Shown here one piece after another: positions 10,301-20,500 of a stretch of DNA of 64,000 bases; position 1 is the first letter of the stretch; each line of letters starts with the position of its first letter. The DNA is from Mesostigma viride (taxonomy: Eukaryota; Streptophyta; Mesostigmatophyceae; Mesostigmatales; Mesostigmataceae): NCBI GenBank assembly GCA_009746045.1, contig RPFO01000253.1, positions 4,089,832-4,153,831 on the forward strand, given 5' to 3'. Position numbers and translations under genes: made by a program. The notes beneath the pieces were generated by a model. It did not search any database and was not told the DNA's origin. It was given only the letters and a program-made list of their open reading frames with translations.

Positions 10301-13300
10301 TTTTGGACCTCCTCCGAGAATGCTTGCTAGACTGGCTAAGCGGAGCCTGGCCTATTCCCATAGCAACGTAGTTCTGCCTGTTATGCAACGGAAAGGCTAA
10401 CTTGACTCATGTGCTGGTTTCTTTTTTCTGTAGTAGTCCATCTTGCCTAATAAAATCCTTCCTATTTTCATACAGGCCTGATTCGACTGCCCGATTCCGC
10501 CAGGACGATAACATGTCTGGTGTACTCACCCTGAACAAAACAAGGGTCCCCCCCCCTCCCCCCACACACACAACCAGGACGCAATTGAGTTTGAGCGTGC
10601 TGTAGAAGTGCAGGCTAACTTGACTGGTGCGCCTGTCGCACTTGCCCTGAACAACAAATCACCTGGGTCGCATTTCTTATATTCTATCATGTTGTTACGA
10701 TGATTATTTTCTAACATGCCCCCTCCCAGGACGCAATTGAGCGCGAGCGTGCGGCCGCCAGCAACCTCGCGTGGGAGCTGGAAGAAGCCCGCGCTGCCCA
10801 GCGCGAGGCCGAGGACAAGTGCGGGGTGGAGGCGGGGGCCAACGCGGCGCTGCTGGAGCGCGTCACTGCAGCAGAGGGGGAGGCGGCAGCCGCAAGAGAC
10901 AAGTGTGCGGCGGCCGAGGCGGAGGCGGCCAGGGTGTCCCAGGACGCAAGGGAGGCGGTTGTGCGGGTAGAAGCCGAGAAGGAGGTGAGGGGAGGGGGGG
11001 AACATGCCGAGGAGGGGGGGGGGGGGGGACATGCCGAGAAGGAGGTGTGTGTGGGGGGGTGAAGAGGCCGAGAAGGAGGTGAGGTGAGGGGGGAGCAGGC
11101 CAGGGTCAGATTCAATGGAGTGGGGTCGATGCCAGTTTTAAGTGAATGGGGCTGCCAAAGATAGGGGGTTAGGAGCAATTTTTCCGGAGGGGGGCAGTGG
11201 AGACTTCTGATTGGTCATGGGCTGTCGAAGCCAGGAGAGGTGGGGCAGGGGCTGTTGCGGGGGAGGGGGGAGAAATAAGAATTAGAGGGCCCGGGTGTCA
11301 ACCACTGATGCCCATGCCATGCGGCAGCTATAGCAGCTTTGCAAATGCTGATTCTACGAATCTCATCGTAGAGGCTAGCTGTGTGGGACTTATCCGTCCA
11401 CCCAGAATGTTTTTGCTGGCCTTGAGGTTGATGTTGTGTGGGCTCCGTTTGGGGTATAGTTTACCTAGGTTTGGGCGCTTGTGCCTCGTGGACGGCTTGT
11501 GCCTTGAACCCCTTCCTTTCACCCGCTTGCCTTAGCGCCTGGCATTCTCCCCCTTCGCACCTCGTTCGTGAGCTTATTTCAGTCACCTGGCAACCCAACC
11601 GCGGTCCCTTGACGTTGGTGAAGTGTTGACCTTGGCGCACGTTACCTTGGCATGCACCTCACTTGTCAGCACATGTGTCACTTACCTCGCCCCATCCGTC
11701 GCATTCCTCCTTCCCACTCCCCTGGATTGGAGGATCCCTTGCCTCGCTCGCTCCCGCCTTGGTTGCAAGTGCCTTTTTACTCACCTTGCCACCGTGGAAC
11801 CTTCACTTCCATCCGTCACATCTCATCCCGCTCCCCTCACCAGGCGCTGGCCCAGGAGGTCCGAGCGCTGGCGCGGGACAAGCAAGCGCTCGAGCAGCGG
11901 CTGGTGGCGGTGGAACGAGAGCGCGACGCGTTAGCCAAGCGTGTGGCGGACATGGACAAGGAGCGCGCGTGGGTGCGCAGGTGAGGGTGGATGAGGCTGT
12001 CAGTCCAGTATTGTTGTGGGGTAGTTTGAACAGTTTCGGAAAAGGAGCGCGCATGGGTTCGCAGGTGGGGTATACTCACACTACCATACATGTATTGCAT
12101 ATGTATATATTCATTGCACATGTGGTACACGAGGGTGGCTGACAGCGTGGCATGCAAGTTGTCCTAGTATTGGAACGCTGACGTCGTTGGCGTGCGTGGG
12201 TGCGTGTGTGCGTATGTGCGTGTGTGCGTGTGTGCGTGGGTTCGCGGGTAGGAGGCCATCATTCAGAACATTACTAGGGACATATACCAGGAACATTACT
12301 AGGAACGTTAAGTAGAAACGGTCCCCACGGCTTCCGTCCCTTCTCTTCACAAACAGCACCACCTAATGGCACTTTCATCAGTTATACAGCTTTTCTATCT
12401 TTAGGCTCGAGTAGTTTTTCTCTCTGTCTCAGGTGTTTCAAGTATAAAGATTTTCTCTCTTTATATGTGCTCTTGCTACCCCCCATCCCACCTCCCTTGC
12501 AACCCTAACGCTACCCCAACCCAGTGAACCCAACCCTCCACCTTTCCCTCACCCCCCCAACCGGGACTGCAACCCAACCTCCCATGCCCCCCCCCCCTGG
12601 CAGGGACCGCGCGGGCATCATGGCGGAGGTGGACGCGCTGCGCAAGCGGCTCAAGGAGTGTGCAGTTGACCACCTGCTGCGTGAGGACAGCCAAGCCGCT
12701 GTGAGCGCAGGCGCCAGCAGCAGCGCCGGGGGGGGGCAAGGCGGCAGCGCCAAGCTGGCCTCGGCCAATCTGGAGCTGTTGGCCGTCTCGGATAGCCGCA
12801 TCGGGTGTCTGATCGCAGAGGCGAACCTGTTGGCGGAGTTTGCGGAGCCAAATGGGGGGGGGCGGCAGCGGGGCGGGGGCCGGTAGAAGGGTCGGCGGAG
12901 GAACGGGACATGGAGGCGGCGCTGCGACGGGCCTTTGCAGGTGAGGAAGTGAATGTTACGGGTGTGGGCCTGTACAGGATTTTTTCCCCCCTGTTGTTCT
13001 TCATTGTCTTTGGGGGGGAAGAAAGGGGTGGGAATTTGGTTCAGGTCGGCGCACGCCCATTCTTGTTGTTGTTGTTTCCAGCGTTGTTGGAAGCCATATC
13101 GATTTTTTCAGTCCAAGTTGGAAAGCCGAGCTAAGGCAGACAACTCACTGAAAATGAGAGAGAAGAGAATGTGTATTATGGAAATAATACAATGAACGCC
13201 CAACGAGCTCAGAATGGAACGCTGTGTCTGCGTGTGCAACTCGGTGCTGTGGCACTCCCCAGTGCTACGCCTATATGCCTATGGCAGCGCTGACTGCAGC

Positions 13301-14397
13301 GTCTACCAGTGGACAACTGTACACTGCAGTGCCATGCGACCACGTCACTAGCATCAACTACACTCGGCCCGTCAGGCCCGGATAACCCGGAGCTGGCGGG
13401 TCGAGCTAGAGTCTAGGCACAGTCTGGCACTAACTGCACATCAGTCCACATGACACCTCAGGACCGTACGACCTGCCGTACAGTACTGAGGTGTCCCGCT
13501 CAGCCGCGGTAGGCAATACGCGGCGCGCAGGCCGGAAATCCGTGTGTCAGCCTAAGCATCTCATCTAACTGTTGGGGGGCGGGAACCTTTGTTCAGACAT
13601 GGGCAGGGTGGAGGCTGTATCAATCGTTCCGGGGATCTCATTTTTGCTGGACGTTGGTTGTCGGTGTAGCTGGATGGCAGCCTAATCAGCACGGTCAGCG
13701 GCGTTGAGAACCTGCGGGTTTTAATTCATTCTTGTTGGCCTTTTTCAATAGATTCTCATGGGCTGGGATTCACGCGGATCTGCGGCTCACATGATGCATT
13801 TCAATTCTTTTTCTTATACGTGTAATGTGTCATCTAGATACCTGCATCTTTCTATATCATCACCACCACATTCCACTGGCTCTTGCGGAATCATGGTCCT
13901 TGAGCCGTGTTGCTTGGTTCATTTCATCAAGTCTAGTCTGATCGAGCTATCCCCTCAGGCACCCCATTCTTTACGTGCAGCGTAAGCCCACAGTTTGGGG
14001 GGCATGGTGTGAACCTTTTTGTTCGTGATGCTTTTATCTGGTGGCATGCCCCCTTGCCTTTTGCCAACTGTTGCGTGTGTTCCGTCAACGACTAACGTGG
14101 CCTCCCTGTCTATGGCTTCCCGCCGTGCATGCAGAGATTCTCATTGACAACGCGCAGCTTCGCAAGGCCACCAACTCGCTCACTCGAACCGTGCTGTGCA
14201 CTGCGGAAGAGCTCAAGGCAGATGGGCCAGCCCCGGCCCCGCCTCATGCCAAGGAGGGAGGCAGCTCGCATTTTGGGTTTGCAGCCAAGCTGGGAAGCAA
14301 GGCGCAAGGCATTCTGGCAGGTCAACATGGTGGGAGTGCCAACGGGGTAGACGCAGGTGCAAATTCGTCTGGGGGATTACTGGGTAGATTCCTATAA
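7392..14397 (+). CDS. EREX: EREX-like PX-domain RAB5 effector, six exons
   Basis: The exon model is 7392-8084, 9197-10198, 10730-10984, 11844-11980, 12604-12940 and 14135-14397. All junctions are GT-AG and phase-consistent; the total gives 895 residues once one base is allowed for in a G run. Residues 17-30 carry HDGTSPLPLGMD, followed by WSYRVSIGSW and a PX domain (about 89-205) with RRFSDF (110-115), PPK (147-149) and EERRRALELWMWELLADLDV, which is the signature order of plant EREX/EREL proteins. Exon 2 encodes a Gly/Pro/Ser-rich linker. From its end, through exons 3-5, lies a long coiled coil. The last exon has EILIDNAQLRKATNSL, also typical of EREX. The known role of the family is binding PtdIns3P and active RAB5 on endosomes for vacuolar transport. 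The oddity is in exon 5: after AAT at about 12853 there are nine G, and the frame stops at 12886. One more G restores EERDMEAALRRAFAG up to the donor. Confidence 0.88.
8141..8300 (+). repeat. Degenerate TATCC-type repeat in intron 1
   Basis: Intron 1 of the EREX-like gene contains many diverged units of the form ctatcccttggttatcccctt. They make a pyrimidine-rich tract more than 150 bp long on the coding strand. It sits about 60 bp inside the donor at 8085, far from the acceptor at 9196. Confidence 0.6.
8739..8834 (+). repeat. 32 bp tandem repeat, three copies, intron 1
   Basis: Units beginning at about 8739, 8771 and 8803 share gttgcgtgtgccagttgca followed by agcaacatgg. They differ at a few positions each. 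The repeat lies inside intron 1 of the EREX-like gene. Confidence 0.75.
10571..10600 (+). other. Intronic copy of the exon 3 acceptor region
   Basis: The true exon 3 start at 10730 reads cccag|gacgcaattgagcgcgagcgtgc. An imperfect copy, accaggacgcaattgagtttgagcgtgct, lies about 155 bp upstream in the same intron. The copy keeps the AG and the first coding bases. It could serve as a cryptic acceptor, or it may be debris of a local duplication. Confidence 0.65.
11002..11085 (+). repeat. Copies of the exon 3 end and donor in intron 3
   Basis: The real exon 3 ends gccgagaaggag|gtgagg at 10984. Inside the intron the same string recurs at about 11004-11015 (partial), 11032-11047 (gccgagaaggaggtgtgtg) and 11066-11085 (gccgagaaggaggtgaggtg), separated by G-rich spacers. 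At least one copy is a potentially usable splice donor. Frames differ between copies. Confidence 0.75.
12040..12070 (+). repeat. Copy of the exon 4 end and donor in intron 4
   Basis: The real exon 4 ends aaggagcgcgcgtgggtgcgcag|gtgagg at 11980. A close copy, aaggagcgcgcatgggttcgcag followed by gtgggg, lies 82 bp downstream in the intron. A more diverged gtgcgtgggttcgcgggtagg lies near 12231-12251. Confidence 0.75.
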
Positions 14398-14962
14398 TGC
14401 TTAGAGAACTGGGATTCGTGCACATTATTGGCTTCCTTAGCACATTATTATTTATGGAATTTAAAGCTGGTTAGCTTATTTCCTGGTGTACCTGTAGATT
14501 CTCACGCATATCATGGAGACCTTGGTTTCAAGATTCCACAGCTCATCATACTAGTGCCTCACGTGTGTCCCTCGTACAAACACGTGTGTCTTGTCCTGTT
14601 TGGCAATTACAATGGTTGGTTTATTTCCATATTTTACACGTAACTGCGTCACGTGAGCATTGGTCCTCAGGGAAATGAATATGGGATGCGTGGATGGATG
14701 TCGCTATGTCTAGTTCCTAGTTACAGGGTTGCGGTCGCCACTCGCCACGGCCCAAATCGCTATTCATGCCAAACTTAGGCACAGGCGGAGGCCCCACCGT
14801 TCCTTCCACATTATTGATACATTAATAATTAGTTCAGCTGAATCTATATCGAGTCATATAATATCATCCGCCTATTCAATCTACGAAGGGTCCCAGGTCC
14901 ACATGCATCTCCGATGGCCCCGGGGTGTGGAAGGGCAGCATGTTTGTTCTCATTATAGATGG
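14398..14962. other. 3' flank of the EREX-like gene with an old LINE A 3' end
   Basis: From about 14643 to 14800 the sequence is a strongly diverged, reverse-oriented copy of the LINE A 3' end. It keeps aactgcgtcacgtgagcat, a relic of cctcagtgggagg, and gtcctagttacagg in the order seen at 42645-42760. The rest holds no gene that I can support. Confidence 0.6.
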
Positions 14963-16383
14963 TGAATCGGATTTCTTTGAAAAGAGTTTCTCCAAGTGAG
15001 GCGGGGAATAAGGCCGCTCACGGGAGCCGCCTGGATGGTCGGCTGAACCGGGCGGGTTTGGCAGATGTAACCGGATTTGGCTAATGGCTGGCGACCTGGA
15101 ATTGTTAGTAGGGGCAGTGGCCCTATTGTGCTACAATCTCGAAACAATCTTATGCTTAAAGTTTGACAGGGCCGGGTTTGTTGAACCGGTTTGTTGAATG
15201 ATAATTAGAACCTTTCGGAAAGGGTATTTGATTGGTTGTTGTTTTTGTGGTACGGTAGGTGTCGCTACATTCTCAGGTTGGCGTGTAAAGTTAAGCTCGG
15301 TTGCTGATGTCAGCCCCGTGCTAGGGCAGTTTGACTACTTTGGCGGCGTAGTGACATTGTTGTGGTCTTTTTTCTTGTAAACGTTGGCTGAGCGCCGACG
15401 GCTGAGGCTATGGCGGTACAAGAAGTGCCTCACCAGCCTTGCGCTCAGCATGGGTGCGGGGCTAAAATTTGTTAACCAAATTTCCGGCATCCATGATCCC
15501 TGGCTGCTTAAGGCGGTTGGGATTCATGGCTGCCACTGGCCCGGAATTAATGTCCGGGTGATCGGGGTTTAAATGCGAAGCGGGGGCTGATGCATTATTT
15601 AATGGCTGGTTTGTTTGAAAGAAACGGCCAGCTGGCCGGGTTGGGCAAGGGCTAGCTTGCTTGATGGTTCCGTACCTGGGGATGCTTGCGCCTCGGGTTG
15701 GGCTGTCGGCAGGCTGGCCTGCCTTTGAGTTGTCTCGTACCTGGAAATGCTTGCATTCCGGGTTGGGCTTGGCTTGAGGGCCGCCGCGGCTCGGGGGGGT
15801 AAAAAATTTAAGTCACCGTTGTGGGACACGGAGCCTCGGCGCAGGAGGCAAGGGCTGAAAACCAACTTGATTTCGTATTCAGTGGTATTTCCACTTTTTT
15901 GTACGGAAGGAGTGTTTATGTGCTCGGCACTAGGTTGGTTGCTCTTCAAAAAAGTTGTAAACTGGGCGTCGGCTGGAATCAGCGGTGCCAGTCAGCAGCT
16001 TTTGCTTTGACTTTGTGTTCCGCGACAGCACCCCTTAGCGGACCAGAGAAGAGGTCGGCAACGAGGTCAGCGGGGGCCCCCGAGTGGGGTCAAAAATGCG
16101 AGCTGTGTCGATCGACAGTGCATGAATTTTTGTGCATTCACAGTCGCTGGGAATTAAATCTGTTTTCTGGCAACGGAGAGCGCCCATCGCGACAGGACAG
16201 CTTTTGACGGGAAAGGAAATGGTGCTTCTTTAGCGGACCGGAGGGCCAGGAAGGGGAGGTTGGGTAATCGCGAGCCATGCCTAAGGAGTTCTTAATAGCG
16301 GTTCTGTAACCGCTACCTGTCTGTATGCATCTACTTATTGTTTTAACAAAGATGCTGGTGACTATGGTGAGCAAACGGGTGTA
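14963..16383 (+). repeat. Tandem duplication, long copy (1,421 bp)
   Basis: This unit starts tgaatcggatttctttg and ends gcaaacgggtgta. Its first 418 bp (to 15379) and last 120 bp (from about 16264) are repeated almost exactly in the copy that follows. The middle (15380-16263) has no counterpart there. It has no convincing ORF. The ends lack TG...CA, and no primer-binding site is visible, so it does not look like an LTR. Confidence 0.8.
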
Positions 16384-16961
16384 TGAATCGGATTTCTTTG
16401 AAAAGAGTTTCTCCAAGTGAGGCGGGGAATAAGGCCGCTCACGGGAGCCGCCTGGATGGTCGGCTGAACCGGGCGGGTTTGGCAGATGTAACCGGATTTG
16501 GCTAATGGCTGGCGACCTGGAATTGTTAGTAGGGGCAGTGGCCCTATTGTGCTACAATCTCGAAACAATCTTATGCTTAAAGTTTGACAGGGCCGGGTTT
16601 GTTGAACCGGTTTGTTGAATGATAATTAGAACCTTTCGGAAAGGGTATTTGATTGGTTGTTGTTTTTGTGGTACGGTAGGTGTCGCTACATTCTCAGGTT
16701 GGCGTGTTCAGTTAAGCTCGGTTGCTGACTGTGTCAGCCCCGTGCTAGGGCAGTTTGACTACTTTGGCGGCGTAGTGACATTGTTGTGGTCTTTTTTCTT
16801 GTCCCACCCACCCACCCTCTTTGGTGGCCTGGTCTGCGCAGGTAATCGCGAGCCATGCCTAAGGAGTTCTTAATAGCGGTTCTGTAACCGCTACCTGTCT
16901 GTATGCATCTACTTATTGTTTTAACAAAGATGCTGGTGACTATGGTGAGCAAACGGGTGTA
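16384..16961 (+). repeat. Tandem duplication, short copy (578 bp)
   Basis: This copy directly follows the long one. About 884 bp of the long copy is replaced here by some 40 bp starting cccacccacccaccc. The base after both copies continues tgaa, so the junctions share tga(a). The two copies differ at only a few sites, so the event is recent. Confidence 0.8.
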
Positions 16962-17007
16962 TGAACTATATAAATTGTCAATTCTCAATGAAAGTATATT
17001 GTCAATG

Positions 17008-17090
17008 ACCCACACTCCGCCTCTTAGACGACACCGAGGTCAACTACCCTACTTCAGGCCGCTTCAAGCTGCTCGGCAGTTGGCTTCCCG
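17008..17090 (+). pseudogene. LINE A copy 1, segment left of the DNA transposon
   Basis: It matches 35588-35670 of the full-length LINE A (cacactccgcctcttagacg ... cagttggcttcccg). The match stops at the left end of the 11 kb transposon and resumes at 28104 at the right end with ccgactgcgagg, so this LINE A copy was the target of the insertion. Confidence 0.9.
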
Positions 17091-17123
17091 GAGCTGGTGG
17101 CCATGAGTTTGCTCAGTTGGCCA
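17091..17123 (+). repeat. Left terminal inverted repeat (33 bp)
   Basis: It is a perfect inverted match of 28071-28103. Just inside, at 17129-17145, is gtcaagtgagcaaactc, which pairs with the GAGTTTGCTC inside the terminal repeat and gives a short subterminal hairpin. Confidence 0.92.
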
Positions 17124-17530
17124 TGTCTGTCAAGTGAGCAAACTCAAAGTATGCATATTTTGCGTCCTACGTGTCAATTTATACATGTCTTGGGTTATTT
17201 TATGGGTTGTCATGCATTGTGGCGGAGTTTGGTACCTAGTGGGGGTTGGAAACACACCCCTTGACTATAGAGACCCACTAAAGCCCCATAAATCATGCAA
17301 TTTGCACAGTCACACCATGTGGACATGAAAGTGCATGTTTTATTCTAGTTAGGTTTATCATTAGTTAAGGCTTATATTATGCATAAACACCAAAGATAAT
17401 CGATAAACAACAAATTGTTGAATTTCTTCCCACACTGCAATAACATATTTGACAAAAACAGATCACTTATGCCAACCAAGTGATGCAACCCACAGATGGA
17501 ACTTAAACCGTGACCATTTGGTTCACTAGA

Positions 17531-20500
17531 CTAGTCCACAGACGTATCAGATTCAGATGTGGCACTGTCCTCAGCACTGGGCTCCTCATCCTCAGACTCT
17601 TCCCCCTCACTTGCCTGATCGCTGCCCGGGGAATCGACGGGCGCGCTACGGCGGCACCCCCTAGTTAGCTGCTGCCTACGCTCAGGGGGGGCTGGAGGGG
17701 CCACACGCTCGTCTCTAGCTGTATTACTCAAGAGCTCCTGCCCGGCATTGTGGTCCGTGGCTAGAAGCTCGGGCAGCACAGCACCTGGGCAAGAACAAAG
17801 GACTGCTTGTAGATCATCATACGGAAGCACGTCCTTCTCACCGTCATCCCACAGCACGGCGGCCAAGCGAGAGCCCGCGTCTATTGCTGTTACCCTACCG
17901 TGAAATCTTTTTTTGCCAGCTCCCACAGCATACCATCTACAGATGGGAGTGGACACCATGATACCATCCGCTACCCGCTTCTCCCAAGCCTCGCTGTTCC
18001 TAGCCCTAGCAGCTGCTGCATTCTTGTACTCTGCAAAACAAAGTCTGTCATCCTTCACTACTTGTTGCAGGGCATCTACAGTGGCTGCAGCCAGGCACCC
18101 CCCCTTTGTAAGCTTTACGGTGTTTGGCTTCGCCTTGGTGGGCCCTGGCCACGACGAAAGGAGCACGTCCCCCTTGGGCACCGCATACACATGGACGGGC
18201 AATGATGATGACACCGGTACGCCGGCAGATGATGGATGCCACCTGAGCCACTTGGCAGCGTAGTGATCAGCATGAAAACATTCTACCAAGACGGTCGTGT
18301 CCCCTGGCGCAGGCGTCTTGTGGACTACACCGTACAGAGCAGGTGTCCACGTAAACTTGGTGTTGCCTTCAGCCAAACAAGGATGGGCTACAATAACTGG
18401 GTGCCCCTCTTCAAGGCCTACAGACGCTTGGGCTGCAGCTATGTCGAAGGCTATGGCCCTATTCGCCTCATCCCACTGCGCCTGCGTAAAGCCCGCATGT
18501 CGTACAGAAGGCACCAACGGCTCTACAGCAGCCGCGATGGCCAAAGCCAGTTCCTCCTCCTCGTATGTTGCTGCTGGCAGAGGCGTCGGCGCACTGCGCG
18601 GGGAAGGGCGGGGCCATTCAGGAGGCCTCCACTCCGCGGGGACAGTGTCAATGCCCTTGGGGACCTTTGGCCAAAATTCTGCCCACCGGATCAACCGGTT
18701 CACCTTTGTCTTCGCGTCGACGAAATACTGAGCCCACACGGTACCATGCAGCCCGCCCACGAATAGCTTGATTCTTGGGATGTTCTCCTGCATGCATGGG
18801 CAGAGCAGTGCGACATGGACAAGGAGTACTTAACTCTTAAACCGTTCTCGCGCCGTTTTCGTGGTACCAGTTGAAGTCCTACCACTCTAACGGACTGAGT
18901 TTGTGCGCCTACCAGGCGCCGCGCCAATAATAATTTAACGGTCAAACCTGGGGGGATCGAAAGATCTAGACGTCAGCTTTCCGTAGAGCACTTCAGACCG
19001 TACTTTGGACACCTGGCCAGGGAGATATGCTTGAGCAAAGTTAGGGGGGTACCATGGTCCAACGGGACCGACGTGCAGGAAAAATATTGACGCGCACGGC
19101 TATGGCGGTGCAAAGAACTGACTGGTACGAGAGAATGGCTTGACGTATTGGACTCAAATTTTGTAGGCATGATTCTTAGATCCTAAAAATTGAATATCCC
19201 TAGCCATGGAAGGTTCGGAGGTACGTAGATGGGTCTCGGGGTGCTGGTCGGCGCAGCAAATGACGTTAGCGGCCAGGCAGTGATGGTGCGAGTGCTGCAT
19301 GTTGCTAGGCCGAATTTTCCCAGACATCTGCGCATCGATCAATTTAGTACGTTGTTCCCAACAAGATTGATTAGCATTGGCAGCCAGTAAAGGCTCGAGG
19401 CTACGTCCATTACTCTGGCGTGCTGGCTCGCGCAAGAAAGGTAATCTGCTGTACCGACCTGGTACGTTCTAGCCTCCAAGCGTGTTCTATTAGCCGTATA
19501 TAGTTGTATTATCGTTTAAAGCTAATATCAGAGTTATTACCGAGGGGTTGTGATTGTCTTTTTGTTGTTTTGCTGCCTCTACGCATCGGCTTGTCATGGT
19601 TGGGGAATACCATCAGGTCAAGCAGATTTTGGACCATGTTTGGTCACCGTTAGCTGATGCTGCAACGGAAATAGCGAGGTAACGATTGTTATCGGTCACT
19701 AATATGGTAACGTTGATTACCCAATGCTTTTCCTTGGTCAAGCACCCCGAGACAAGTTCTTTTCTGACCAGTGTTAGGCGTGGCTTCTTGTTTTGCTGGC
19801 CAACGCCCACCTTCTTGTTTTGCATCCATTGCATGTGAAAATCGTGGAGATACCCATAACCTGTTTGCATGGGAGCATTATACCAACTTATTCCTATTGT
19901 TTTATTCATTGTTTCCAAGAACATAGAGGTGTTTTGTCGTTCATTGGGTGTGTTAGTGATGTAGCTCCTTGCCACCCTTTGTACGCGCGCTTTAGGCCTT
20001 GATATGAGCCTTACACCTATTGTATAGCATGAGCTTGTGTCTTATATGCTGGACATGGTGTTGGCATTGCTTTTGTGGCCATCTAGTTGTTGTTTTGTGC
20101 CACTTTGGGATAGGAAACCTATACGGCAGTTCTAGCAACCGTCCCAAAATAGCTTGCACCGTTATAACGGTCTGAGCTATTTTGGGCTGTTTGCTAGATA
20201 GCATGTGCAGTTCTGTGACATTTCATGCTGTGAATGCATTGATGGCATGCCTGTGATTCTAATAAACTGCCTTTAAAAGGCCAGGGCCACCTGATTTGTG
20301 TAAATGGTCTATAATGCATTATATATGTCTCCAACCCCATGTGCACCGTACCCCCCTGGGGGGGGTGCTATTTATAGCATGCATGGGGCATAGATATGTG
20401 ACCAACCAAATTTCCCAAACATTATTTGATATAAAAGCATGCTTGGTTCCAAGGGTGGGCCAGAAAATGTTATTTGGCTAGTTACTCTCAGGCGCACAAA

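Noticed and set aside
14963-16961. Paired LTRs of a retrotransposon
   Set aside because: The copies are adjacent, the ends are not TG...CA, and no primer-binding site, polypurine tract or gag/pol sequence is seen.
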